64,000 nt of DNA from UBA7803 sp034522075 (GTDB taxonomy: Bacteria > Pseudomonadota > Gammaproteobacteria > Pseudomonadales > Azotimanducaceae). Shown in pieces: positions 18,270-26,859 of the stretch (within the stretch, counting starts at the first letter, position 1; every line of letters begins with the position of its first letter). A program made the position numbers and the translations under genes. The notes under the pieces were generated by a model that worked only from the letters and a program-made list of their open reading frames with translations, had not been told where the DNA came from and did no database searches. The stretch covers positions 186,001-250,000 of the forward strand of contig JAXHLO010000035.1 in assembly GCA_034522075.1 (NCBI GenBank), read 5' to 3'.

Positions 18270-19556
18270 ATGGCCACCCGTCAGCGAACTGCTTCGATGG
18301 CTGCGGTATGCATTCTGGTGCTGACGCCACTGCTCGGCTCCCAGGCCAATGCGGCTCCAATGTTTGCGCGGCAGTACAACGTTTCCTGCAATGTCTGTCA
18401 TTCGGCTTTCCCCGCACTCAACGCCTTCGGCGAGCAGTTTGCCGCCAGCAACTTCCGCCTCCCGAACTGGCGGGACACGACTCTCAAGACCGGTGACGAT
18501 CAGCTCGCGCTGCCGGATTCGGTGCCCGCGGCTTTCCGCGCTCAGGCGTTCGCCCAGGCGCGTGACGGTGAGGCGGTGGACGAAGTTACCGGCGAGCGCA
18601 CCGAGGCGGATTCAGACTTTCAGTCTCCCTATCTCATCAAGCTGCTATCCAGCGCGCCGCTGTCGGACAATATCACCTATTACTTCTACGGAATCTTTGC
18701 GGAGAAAGGCAGCAACGGGGAAGTCATCATAGAAGACGCATGGTTTTCCTATGACGATCTCTTCGGTTCCGGCACGAGCATGATGCTCGGACAGTTTCAG
18801 GTATCGGATCTGATGTTTCCCCGGGAAACCCGCCTGACGTTTCAGGACTTCATGGCCTACCGCATGGCGGGAATCACATACGATCGCGGCGTGTTGTTCG
18901 AGCGCGGCTTCGGTCCCGTCGATGTAGGACTGGGGTTGGTGAACGGCAACGGTATCGAGGAAAACGTCACCATCAACAGTCCAGGCTATCGACGTTCCGA
19001 CCACCTGTTCGACAACGATACCGACAAGGCCGTGTTCGCCCGGTTCTCTACCTCGTGGTCTGGTGTCGATGGCGGGCTGTTCCTGTATGCCGGCGAGCAA
19101 AAGAATTCGGCAGGTCCCGCCGGCATCGACAGTGGCGAGCGGGATACGGACAAGGAGATCGTCGGAATCGACCTGTCGGGACGTATCCGCGGCAACTGGC
19201 GGTGGTTCGGCCAGGCACTGTGGAACCGCTGGGATGATTTCATTGATGTCGGCCAGCAGGAGGACTGGTACGGAGGCTTCGCCGGTGTGGACTACACCCC
19301 CCCGGGGCGCTGGGCGTACTCAGCACTCTACAACTACGCGGATGCGAACGATTTAGATGGTACCGACACGGTCTTCGAGGGAATCGACATCAACAGCATC
19401 ACCCTGTCCGCCTCCTATTACTTCATGCGCAATGTGAAGGGCGTAATGGAGGTGAACTTTGACCTGCTCGACGAGGAATCCCAAACCGGCGATTTCTATA
19501 CCGGTCACCTGACTCGGGAACACTATGTGCTGGTTGGTTTCGACGCGGCCTTCTAG
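18270..19556 (+). CDS. fused monohaem cytochrome-porin (Cyc2-like architecture)
   Basis: This 428-residue protein has a signal peptide ending near ANAAP (residue 30), a single haem c motif CNVCH (Cys40, Cys43, His44) in the context MFARQYNVSCNVCHSAFPAL, then NAFGEQFAASNFRLP. About 350 residues follow with alternating aromatic beta strands and a terminal Phe (VGFDAAF), typical of an outer-membrane barrel. Cyc2 proteins, which carry electrons across the outer membrane in iron oxidisers, share this layout and the FAR-x-x-x-x-x-C-x-x-CH start. ATG 18270 sits 6 bases after AGGAGAA. It could alternatively be a haem-bearing porin with another role. Confidence 0.65.
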   Translation: MATRQRTASMAAVCILVLTPLLGSQANAAPMFARQYNVSCNVCHSAFPALNAFGEQFAASNFRLPNWRDTTLKTGDDQLALPDSVPAAFRAQAFAQARDGEAVDEVTGERTEADSDFQSPYLIKLLSSAPLSDNITYYFYGIFAEKGSNGEVIIEDAWFSYDDLFGSGTSMMLGQFQVSDLMFPRETRLTFQDFMAYRMAGITYDRGVLFERGFGPVDVGLGLVNGNGIEENVTINSPGYRRSDHLFDNDTDKAVFARFSTSWSGVDGGLFLYAGEQKNSAGPAGIDSGERDTDKEIVGIDLSGRIRGNWRWFGQALWNRWDDFIDVGQQEDWYGGFAGVDYTPPGRWAYSALYNYADANDLDGTDTVFEGIDINSITLSASYYFMRNVKGVMEVNFDLLDEESQTGDFYTGHLTREHYVLVGFDAAF

Positions 19557-19636
19557 GGTATTCAGGCGTCAGTTCAGCGCCGCTGAAGGCTGGCGCACGG
19601 CAGGTTCTCAGAGCTCCACGTATTGCGTAGCGATCC

Positions 19637-19659
19637 GGAACCCTGTTAAACGGGGTTCC
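19637..19659 (+). promoter_or_regulatory. hairpin covering the ribosome-binding site of the DUF488 gene
   Basis: A perfect 7-bp inverted repeat (GGAACCC at 19637-19643, GGGTTCC at 19653-19659) ends one base before the ATG at 19661. The only Shine-Dalgarno-like G-run lies inside the 3' arm, so folding would hide it. It may act as a translational switch, or the true start lies elsewhere. Confidence 0.4.
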
Positions 19660-19660
19660 C

Positions 19661-20026
19661 ATGAGCACGGGAAACCTCCATATAAAGCGCGTCTATGACA
19701 CGGCGCAGAAGACCGACGGCTGCCGCATTCTGGTGGATCGTGTCTGGCCGCGCGGCATGAGTAAACAGAAGCTGCAGGCCGATCTCTGGCTGCGCGATGC
19801 CGCGCCCTCCACCGAACTGCGCAGGTGGTTCGGCCACGACCCGGACAGGTGGGACGAGTTCCGCCGCCGCTACTTCGCCGAGCTGCGCGACAATCCCGAT
19901 GCCGTCGCGGCGATCCGGGATCGCCTCGACGCGGGCACGGTGACGTTGCTCTACAGTGCGAAAGACACCCGCCACAATCAGGCAGCAGCCCTGCAGGAGT
20001 ACTTATGCCCAGCCAGGGAGTCATGA
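19661..20026 (+). CDS. DUF488 family protein
   Basis: This 121-residue cytosolic protein has the DUF488 core: IKRVYDTAQKTDGCRILVDR followed by VWPRGMSKQKLQADLWLRD, then WFGHDPDRWDEFRRRYFAEL and VTLLYSAKDTRHNQAAALQE. The biochemical role of the family is not established. DUF488 genes often sit near nitrogen-oxide or stress genes. Here it overlaps the nnrS gene (TGA at 20024-20026 against ATG 20005 or 20023), so the two are coupled. A hairpin covers its ribosome-binding site. Confidence 0.82.
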   Translation: MSTGNLHIKRVYDTAQKTDGCRILVDRVWPRGMSKQKLQADLWLRDAAPSTELRRWFGHDPDRWDEFRRRYFAELRDNPDAVAAIRDRLDAGTVTLLYSAKDTRHNQAAALQEYLCPARES

Positions 20027-21186
20027 GACCCGCCGGCACGTTTCTCTCCATCGGCTTTCGGCCGTTCTATCTCGGCGCGGCGTTGTGGGCCGCGCTGGCC
20101 GTACCGCTGTGGTATGCCGTGTATGCCCGCGGCCTGACGTTGAACCCCACGCTGCCGTGGCCGGCCTGGCATGCCCACGAAATGGTGTTCGGCTTTGCAC
20201 CGGCAGTCATCGTCGGATTTCTGCTCACCGCCGTGCGCAACTGGACCGGGCTGCACACACCCAGCGGCGCAGCGCTGGCTGGACTGTTCGCCCTGTGGGC
20301 CGCGGCCCGGATATTACTGCTCACCGGACCGGCGGCGCTGGCCGTCGCTGTGGACCTGGCCTTCCTGCCATTGGCGGCGCTGTCGCTGGCCATTCCCCTG
20401 TGGCGCAGCGGCAACTGGCGCAATGCTTTCGTGGTGCCATTACTGCTGCTGCTGGGCACCCTGTCTCTCGCTCATCACGGCGCTTACGGCGGCTGGATGG
20501 ACCCCTTCTGGGCCCCGCGGGCACCCACGGTGGCCCTGGATCTGGTGGCATTGCTCATGGCCGTCATCGGCGGCCGGGTGATACCCGCATTTTCCGGCAA
20601 TGCGGTGCCGGGGCTTGTGCCGCGCCGCTGGCGCGGCGTCGAAGCCGCTGCCCTGGGTCTGCTCGGCTGCATCATCGTCATCGACGCCGGCGGACTCGGC
20701 AGCCTCATACCCATGCCGCTGCTGCGCGGACTATTCCTGGCGGCGGCCCTGGTCCACCTGTTACGCCTGGCCGGCTGGCAGCCCTGGGCGACCCGCCACA
20801 ACCCGCTGCTGCTGGCCTTGCCCCTGGCCTACCTCTGGCTGCCCGTGCATCTGCTGCTGCGCGGCACACTGGATAGTGCAGGCGGTCAGATGGCACCGCT
20901 GGCGATCCATGCCATCAGCGTGGGTGCCATGGCCGGACTCATGCTGGCCATGATGACGCGCAGCGCACTGGGCCATACCGGCCGGCCCCTCACGGCCGGA
21001 CCGGCAGAGCTGGCCATGTTCGCCGCCATCCACGGGGCAGCTCTGGCCCGGGTGGCAGGCCCGCTGGTCTGGCCGGGCGGCTATGTCACCTGGGTCGGGT
21101 TGTCCGCTTTGTTGTGGATGGTAGCGTTCGCCGCATTCGTGGGGCGCTATGCGCCCATCGTGATGCGCCCGCGGGTGAATGGTTGA
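20005..21186 (+). CDS. nnrS: NnrS family haem-copper membrane protein
   Basis: This 393-residue protein has about 12 transmembrane helices. Family features seen are LSIGFRPFYLGAALWAALAV, the His-rich WPAWHAHEMVFGFAPAVIVG loop, GGRVIPAFSGNAVPG, and AISVGAMAGLMLAMMTRSALGHTGRP near the end. NnrS proteins relieve nitric-oxide stress during denitrification and are often controlled by NO regulators. ATG 20005 has a good GGAG; the alternative ATG at 20023 would give an ATGA overlap with DUF488. It is convergent with the nirS operon, separated by a REP-like palindrome. Confidence 0.88.
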   Translation: MPSQGVMRPAGTFLSIGFRPFYLGAALWAALAVPLWYAVYARGLTLNPTLPWPAWHAHEMVFGFAPAVIVGFLLTAVRNWTGLHTPSGAALAGLFALWAAARILLLTGPAALAVAVDLAFLPLAALSLAIPLWRSGNWRNAFVVPLLLLLGTLSLAHHGAYGGWMDPFWAPRAPTVALDLVALLMAVIGGRVIPAFSGNAVPGLVPRRWRGVEAAALGLLGCIIVIDAGGLGSLIPMPLLRGLFLAAALVHLLRLAGWQPWATRHNPLLLALPLAYLWLPVHLLLRGTLDSAGGQMAPLAIHAISVGAMAGLMLAMMTRSALGHTGRPLTAGPAELAMFAAIHGAALARVAGPLVWPGGYVTWVGLSALLWMVAFAAFVGRYAPIVMRPRVNG

Positions 21187-21205
21187 GAGGTGCAGTGGCT
21201 GTGGG

Positions 21206-21249
21206 TGTGGGAGCGACCTCCAGGTCGCGATCTGGAGATCGCTCCCACA
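21206..21249. repeat. REP-like extragenic palindrome
   Basis: This 44-base near-perfect palindrome has outer arms TGTGGGAGCGA and TCGCTCCCACA, and inner arms CTCCAG and CTGGAG around a TCGCGA core; only two base pairs are imperfect. It lies between the convergent nnrS and acyl-CoA dehydrogenase genes. Its right half recurs at 54565-54589 (23 of 25 bases identical), which marks it as a dispersed element. It may also act as a transcription barrier for both genes. Confidence 0.7.
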
Positions 21250-21257
21250 ATATTTGC

Positions 21258-22451
21258 TTAAGCAAATCGCCGCAGCTCGCGGCGTGCGATCACCATTTTG
21301 TGCACTTCGTCGGGGCCGTCGGCGATGCGCAGCGCCCGGCCATTACGCCACATGGCGGCTACCGGCGTGTCGTCGGATACGCCGAGAGCGCCCAGGCACT
21401 GAATGGCCCGGTCGAGCACCGTCATCATCATGTTGGGCACCACCACCTTGACCATGGACAGCTCCTGGCGGGCTTCGCGCTTGCCGGCCTTGTCCATCTT
21501 CCACGCCGCGTACTGGGTCAGCAGACGCGCCTGGTCGATCTCCATACGTGAGGTGGCGACCCAGTCCTGCACGATCTGCTTCTCTGCCAGCTTGCTGCCC
21601 GAAGCTTCGCGGTCGTTGGCGTGGCGGCACATGATCTCGAAAGCCCGCTCCGCCATGCCGATGGCGCGCATGCAGTGATGAATGCGGCCCGGCCCCAGGC
21701 GCGCCTGGGCAATCATGAAACCGCCGTGCTCGGGGCCGAGCAGATTGGCAGCCGGCACGCGGCAGTCGTCGTAGCGGATTTCGCAGTGTCCGCCGCCGCC
21801 GCTGTGCCCCATGACCGACACGGAGCGCACCAGGTCGAAGCCCGGCGCATCGGTGGGCACGATGATCATGGAAGCGCGCTCATGCGGCGCCCCTTTCGGG
21901 TTGCTCACCACCATGACGATGGCGAAGGCGGCACCCACCGCGCCGGAGGTGAACCACTTGTGGCCGTTGATCACCCATTCATCCCCGTCGCGACTTGCGA
22001 GCGTTCGCAACCCGGTGGGGTCGGCACCGGAGACCTCCGGCTCGGTCATGGAAAAGCACGAGCGTATTTCGCCTTCCAGCAGCGGCTTCAGCCAGCGCTC
22101 CTTCTGTTCCGGCGTGCCGAACTCCGCCAGAATTTCGGCATTGCCGGTGTCCGGCGCCTGACAGTTGAACACCCGCGGCGCCAGGGGCGAACGGCCCATG
22201 TGCTCGCAGAGTATCGAGTAGTCGTGGTTGGACAGTCCCGCGCCCCACTCATCATCGGGCAGGAACAGATTCCACAGACCAAGGTCTTTGGCTTTGGCGC
22301 GCAGTTCGCGCATCACCGGCGCATCTTCCCCGTCGGGTGTCGCCTTGACCTCTTCCGTGTAGCGCCGCTCGGCGGGGATGATGTCGTCATTGAGCATCCG
22401 CAGAACCTGGTCCTCGACGATGCGTGCCTCGTCGGATATGGCGAATTCCAT
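21258..22451 (-). CDS. acyl-CoA dehydrogenase family protein
   Basis: This 397-residue flavoenzyme has MEFAISDEARIVEDQVLRML, the FAD-contacting block CFSMTEPEVSGADPTGLRTL, WVINGHKWFTSGAVGAAFAI, and the C-terminal helices with SMVKVVVPNMMMTVLDRAIQ and CLGALGVSDDTPVAAMWRNG. It would oxidise an acyl-CoA to an enoyl-CoA, passing electrons to ETF. It starts one base after the nirS stop codon, so it is the third gene of the TonB receptor-nirS transcript, an unexpected partner for nitrite reductase. Confidence 0.88.
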   Translation of the reverse strand: MEFAISDEARIVEDQVLRMLNDDIIPAERRYTEEVKATPDGEDAPVMRELRAKAKDLGLWNLFLPDDEWGAGLSNHDYSILCEHMGRSPLAPRVFNCQAPDTGNAEILAEFGTPEQKERWLKPLLEGEIRSCFSMTEPEVSGADPTGLRTLASRDGDEWVINGHKWFTSGAVGAAFAIVMVVSNPKGAPHERASMIIVPTDAPGFDLVRSVSVMGHSGGGGHCEIRYDDCRVPAANLLGPEHGGFMIAQARLGPGRIHHCMRAIGMAERAFEIMCRHANDREASGSKLAEKQIVQDWVATSRMEIDQARLLTQYAAWKMDKAGKREARQELSMVKVVVPNMMMTVLDRAIQCLGALGVSDDTPVAAMWRNGRALRIADGPDEVHKMVIARRELRRFA

Positions 22452-22452
22452 A

Positions 22453-24573
22453 TCAATACACCTCGTGGACCGTGTTGTAGATGTTGAACTTGCCCGTCGG
22501 CGTGATCAGGCGGTCATCCTTGATCACTTTCTTGAGCTTGCGGGTCTTGTCGTCCACCACCACGATGGCCGATTCCTCGTCGAGCGCGTTCCACACCGAG
22601 AACCAGACCTCGTCGCCGGCCTTGTTGTATTCGGGATGGACGACCCGCTGAGCGCCGCCCTCGATGTCCGCCCATTCGGCGATGGGCAGGACTTCGTAGC
22701 CGCCATCGGGATCATTGACGTCGAACACGGCCACCGACTGGCTGATGTCTTCGTCGGGATTCAGCGGCGTATCGACCCACAGGTTGTCGGATTTCGGGTG
22801 GGTCTTCACGAACAGCGAGCCGCCGCCGAGGCCCTTCAACACGCGAACGGCTTTCCAGGCATGCTCCGGGTGATCCACCGGATCGGTACCGATGAACGTG
22901 ATCTCGTCACTGCCCAGGGCACTGGTGACCCAGACGGGTCCGTATTCCGGATCGACCAGGTTGGCGCCCCGTCCCGGGTGAGGAATCGAGGTGACATCCA
23001 CCAGGGCCTCCAGGTTCTGCTCCAGCGAATCCACCACGGCAATCTTGTCGGACTGATTGGCCGCGGTGAGGAAATAGCGCTGAGTGGAATCCCAGCCGCC
23101 GTCGTGAAGGAACCGGGCAGCATCGATGGTGGTCTCTTTGAGGTTGTCGATGTCCTCGTAGTTGACCAGCTTGATCAGCCCGGTCTCTTTGATGTTGACG
23201 ATGAACTCCGGGTGCTGGTGCGACGCCACGATGGCGGCCACCCGCGGCTCCGGGTGATATTCCTGGGTATCCACCGTCATGCTGCGGGTCGATACGATCT
23301 TCAGGGGCTCCAGCGACGAGCCGTCCATGATCACGTACTGGGGCGGCCAGTAAGCGCCGGCAATGGCGTATTTGTCCTCGTAGCCTTTGTACTTGGAGGT
23401 CTCCACCGAGCGCGCCTCGAGGCCGATCTTGATCTCCGCCACCCGTTGAGGCGGATCGGTATACAGATCGATCATGTCGATTCTGGCATCGCGGCCGATG
23501 GTGTAGATGAAGCGGCCGGAGGCCGACGGACGCGAGATATGCACCGCATAGCCGGTGGGCACGATGGCGACGATCTCCTTGCTGTCACCGTCGAGAATGG
23601 CTACTTCGCCGGTGTCACGCAGGGTGACGGCAAAGAAATTCTCAGTGTCGTAATCATGCTGCGGTGAGTCCACACGCTCCGCTTCGGGAATGAGGACCTT
23701 CCAGGACTCGCGCATTTCCGGCATGCCCCACTCCGGCGGCTCCGGCGGCGGGTGCTGCAGGAAGCGCGCCACAATGTCGATCTGTTCGGGGCTCAGCTCT
23801 TCCGACGTACCCCAGTTCGGCATGCCGGCGGGAGTGCCGTAGTTGATAATGGTCTTCAGATACTCGGTGCCCTTGGCCCGGGTGAGATCGGCGGTGAGGG
23901 GCTTGCCGGTGGCGCCTTTGCGCAGCACGCCGTGACAACCGGCACACCGCTGGAAGTAAAGCTCGGTGGCAGTAACGAACTCCGCTTCGGTCATGGCCGG
24001 GCCATCCGTTGACACCATTCGACCCATCGCGCTCCCGCCTACAGGGCTCGATCCGCTGCCCTCGTACTCCAGCTGTGAACTCTCCAGGCCTGGATGCGGA
24101 CCGCCTTCCTGGCCGGTTTTGCCAGCCAACCGCTGGCGTCGCTCGGCCACCTCCGCCGCGCTCACATAGCCGGCGTCGTTGTCCCAGGAATTCAGCACGT
24201 AAGTCAGTATGTCGGCAACCTGCTGGTCCGACAGATAGGCCAGGTTGGGCATGACGGCATCGTAGGTCTGGCCATTCACCTCGATGGGTCCGGACAGGCC
24301 ATCCAGAACCACTTCGATCGCACGGTGTTTGTCCTCCAGCAGGTAGTCCGACCCGGCCAGCGGCGGAAAGACGTTGCCCATGCCGGTACCGTCCGGCTGG
24401 TGACAGGACTGGCAATAGCTTTCGTAAGCCGCTTTACCCGCCTCGATGCGCGCTTCGAGCTCTGCCTGAGCCACTTCAGCCTGGTGGACCGCCGGCGCGG
24501 CGGCAAGCCCTGCCGCCAGCAGCATCCCGCAGGCCCCGCTCACCACTCTACGGGTCAGCTTCACGGTATTCAT
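22453..24573 (-). CDS. nirS: cytochrome cd1 nitrite reductase with an extra N-terminal cytochrome c domain
   Basis: This 706-residue periplasmic enzyme would reduce nitrite to nitric oxide. After a signal peptide it has one haem c domain (CQSCH, Cys54/Cys57/His58), then a second (CAGCH, Cys210/Cys213/His214), then the eight-bladed d1-haem propeller. Diagnostic NirS segments are GYAVHISRPSASGRFIYTIG, GAYWPPQYVIMDG, TQEYHPEPRVAAIVASHQHP, FLHDGGWDSTQRYF and the closing LITPTGKFNIYNTVHEVY. Usual NirS is about 560-600 residues with one haem c; the extra N-terminal domain explains the length. NirN-like proteins were considered, but the C-terminus matches NirS better. No nir maturation genes are in the window. 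Confidence 0.87.
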   Translation of the reverse strand: MNTVKLTRRVVSGACGMLLAAGLAAAPAVHQAEVAQAELEARIEAGKAAYESYCQSCHQPDGTGMGNVFPPLAGSDYLLEDKHRAIEVVLDGLSGPIEVNGQTYDAVMPNLAYLSDQQVADILTYVLNSWDNDAGYVSAAEVAERRQRLAGKTGQEGGPHPGLESSQLEYEGSGSSPVGGSAMGRMVSTDGPAMTEAEFVTATELYFQRCAGCHGVLRKGATGKPLTADLTRAKGTEYLKTIINYGTPAGMPNWGTSEELSPEQIDIVARFLQHPPPEPPEWGMPEMRESWKVLIPEAERVDSPQHDYDTENFFAVTLRDTGEVAILDGDSKEIVAIVPTGYAVHISRPSASGRFIYTIGRDARIDMIDLYTDPPQRVAEIKIGLEARSVETSKYKGYEDKYAIAGAYWPPQYVIMDGSSLEPLKIVSTRSMTVDTQEYHPEPRVAAIVASHQHPEFIVNIKETGLIKLVNYEDIDNLKETTIDAARFLHDGGWDSTQRYFLTAANQSDKIAVVDSLEQNLEALVDVTSIPHPGRGANLVDPEYGPVWVTSALGSDEITFIGTDPVDHPEHAWKAVRVLKGLGGGSLFVKTHPKSDNLWVDTPLNPDEDISQSVAVFDVNDPDGGYEVLPIAEWADIEGGAQRVVHPEYNKAGDEVWFSVWNALDEESAIVVVDDKTRKLKKVIKDDRLITPTGKFNIYNTVHEVY

Positions 24574-24589
24574 CTTCCTCTCCTTACAG

Positions 24590-26746
24590 TCACAAACTCA
24601 CGTGCACGGACACGGCGCCGTAGCGCCCAGGCGCTGCCAGCACGTCGACCAGCGGATCGCCCTGGGGACGGCCGCGGACCGACGCCCAGTGCCAGTACGT
24701 TTTATCAGTCAGGTTGAAAATACCGGCGTTAACGCGGACGTTGCTGCGCGGGCTGTACCCGGCAGTCAGATCGAACACTGCGTAACCGGCCGGCTCGAAC
24801 AGATCCAGTTCGCTGTCGTCCACCCGCGACTGCTCCTCGGCCGCACGCATGGCCAGGCTGCCATGCCAGCGCGGGTTCGGCTGCCAGTGCAGGCGCGCCG
24901 TCAGCGAGGGTGGATCGACGGTGTTCAAAGGCTCGTCGGTGTCGCGGTTCTCGCCCCGTGTCCAGCTTGCCTCGGCACTGAACTGCAGGGTTTCCAGGAG
25001 CTGGGCGGAAAACGCCAGCTCGGCGCCGTAGACCCGGGCCCGCTCGATGTTGCGTGATTGAAACAGCAGCGCTCCGCTGGCCGGATCGAAACCGAGGTTG
25101 GCCCGGGACTCGATAAAGTCGTCATAGTCCGCGCCGAACACGGCCAGAGCGCCGTTCCAGCGGGCGCCCGCATACTTGACCCCGAGTTCCAGACCATCGG
25201 AGGTTTCCGACTCGAGATCGGGGTTTGGAATTGCACGGACGTTGAACGGTACGGCAAACTCCAGGCCGATATTCACGTCCTCGAACGGCGGCGCACGAAA
25301 GCCGCGAGCATACTGGGCAAAGGCCTGAACCCGGTCGCTGACCCGCCACTGCAGCCCCAGCTTGGGCGCCAGCGCCGACTCCTTGACGTCCTCCACCGGC
25401 GTATCGGGAAAGTCTTCGCGGAACAGGCGGTCGGCACTGGCGTCCAGGCGATAGTGCTCGAAGCGCACACCGGGAATGAGCGTCACGGCACCGAGGGCGA
25501 TTTCGTCGTGCAGATAGACGGCGGATTCGGTCACCGTGGAATTTGGGAAATCGCGCACCGGCATGGTCTCACCGATCAGCACGTTGGTGGTCTCCCCGGT
25601 GGTCAGGTTGCGCTGTCGGCCGTCGCGTTTTTCTTCCACGTCGCTGCGGCGCACGCTGAAACCCCAACCCAGCCGATGGGCCAGGCCGGCGAGTTCGAAG
25701 CGGCTCTCCAGATCCATGACAGCGCCCAGGTCTTCGAAGCGGTAATCGAAACTGCGCTGAATGGCCAGCGGCGGGTCGGCAATCTCACGGCGTTCGTCGG
25801 TCAACTGCTCGACCCGGCTGCGCTGCGCGTAAACCGTCAGGCGGCCGTAATCGGCCCAGCTTCCGTCCACCGCGAAGTCGTACTCGAGCTGGGCCGAATG
25901 CCGTCTGCGGGTATCGTCGCCGGCGAGAAACGTGGTACGGGCAAACTGCCGGCCGAAGCCCAGGGTGGCCTCCGGCCGGCTGGCCACATCCTCTTCGAAC
26001 GCCTCGGCTTTAAAGCGCAGCCGGTCACCGCCAGCCAGGGAGTAGTCGAGCTTGAGCATGGCCGACGCTCGTTCCCGGTCCAGCGCTTCCTCGAGAGAGG
26101 TTCCCGCCGCATCGCGTTCATTGCCTTCCAGGTACGAACCGTGCAGCACACCGGCCAGCGCGCCATCGCGGCCGGCCAGAGATCCGCTCACCACGCGGGA
26201 ATCATCGGCGCCGGAATAGGCGGCCGCCAGCGACGTGACCAGGTTTCGATCGCCCAGATACTCATCGGGATCACGGGTCACCACCGCGACCACGCCGCCG
26301 AGGGCGTCGCTGCCGAACAACGTGGATGCCGGCCCCCGCAGGATCTCTACACGCGAGATCGTATCGGGGATCAGGTAGTCCTGGCCGGCGTTGGAAAACG
26401 CGCCAACGTCGAACTGATCTGCCACCGGCACCCGGTCGATGAGGGTGGTGACACGATTGCCGGAAAGCCCCCGAATGGTGAATTCCGTGGCGCCGAAGCG
26501 GCTGTTGGCGCGGGCAACACTGACCCCGGGCGTGTAGCGCACCAGGTCTTCGGTGTTCACGGCGATCTGCTCGATGAGGGTGTCGCGGGTGATCACGTCT
26601 ACCGTGCCCACCACATCCTGAACCGGCCGCGGCAGTCTCGCACCGACCACCAGGATCTCTTCAATGGGGCCCGGAGCGGCAGCAACCTCCAGGCAGAGGC
26701 TCATCAGAGGGATGGCCAGAATTGCTGACAGAACGTGTTTCTTCAT
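24590..26746 (-). CDS. TonB-dependent receptor, haem-receptor-like
   Basis: This 718-residue outer-membrane receptor has a signal peptide (MKKHVLSAILAIPLMSLCLE), a TonB-box-like region (PIEEILVVGARLP), a plug domain (DVVGTVDVITRD through VEILRGPASTLFGSDALGGV) and a 22-strand barrel ending in VSVHVSL. It carries the FRAPPFEDVN and IPNPDLESE boxes typical of haem/haemoglobin receptors, but no His lies between them where those receptors usually have one. Haem or another metal complex is plausible cargo. It is the first gene of the nirS transcript, 16 bases upstream, and is divergent from the porin gene at 26860. Confidence 0.85.
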   Translation of the reverse strand: MKKHVLSAILAIPLMSLCLEVAAAPGPIEEILVVGARLPRPVQDVVGTVDVITRDTLIEQIAVNTEDLVRYTPGVSVARANSRFGATEFTIRGLSGNRVTTLIDRVPVADQFDVGAFSNAGQDYLIPDTISRVEILRGPASTLFGSDALGGVVAVVTRDPDEYLGDRNLVTSLAAAYSGADDSRVVSGSLAGRDGALAGVLHGSYLEGNERDAAGTSLEEALDRERASAMLKLDYSLAGGDRLRFKAEAFEEDVASRPEATLGFGRQFARTTFLAGDDTRRRHSAQLEYDFAVDGSWADYGRLTVYAQRSRVEQLTDERREIADPPLAIQRSFDYRFEDLGAVMDLESRFELAGLAHRLGWGFSVRRSDVEEKRDGRQRNLTTGETTNVLIGETMPVRDFPNSTVTESAVYLHDEIALGAVTLIPGVRFEHYRLDASADRLFREDFPDTPVEDVKESALAPKLGLQWRVSDRVQAFAQYARGFRAPPFEDVNIGLEFAVPFNVRAIPNPDLESETSDGLELGVKYAGARWNGALAVFGADYDDFIESRANLGFDPASGALLFQSRNIERARVYGAELAFSAQLLETLQFSAEASWTRGENRDTDEPLNTVDPPSLTARLHWQPNPRWHGSLAMRAAEEQSRVDDSELDLFEPAGYAVFDLTAGYSPRSNVRVNAGIFNLTDKTYWHWASVRGRPQGDPLVDVLAAPGRYGAVSVHVSL

Positions 26747-26859
26747 AGTGCCAAGCTTACCCCTGGCATGCGAGGCTTCCATCGGGGGAAACCCGTATTT
26801 GTCATACCGGTTATGGTCGGATAGCGTTGCACCATGTTCCTTCGCAGTGGAGACAACAC

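Noticed and set aside
25058..26728. 556-codon plus-strand frame opposite the TonB receptor
   Set aside because: The composition is low in hydrophobic structure and no motif is present; the opposite strand encodes a complete receptor.
26747..26859. possible FNR/DNR box in the TonB receptor-porin intergenic region (TTTGTCATACCGG)
   Set aside because: It lacks the second half-site; the dyad is too weak to call.
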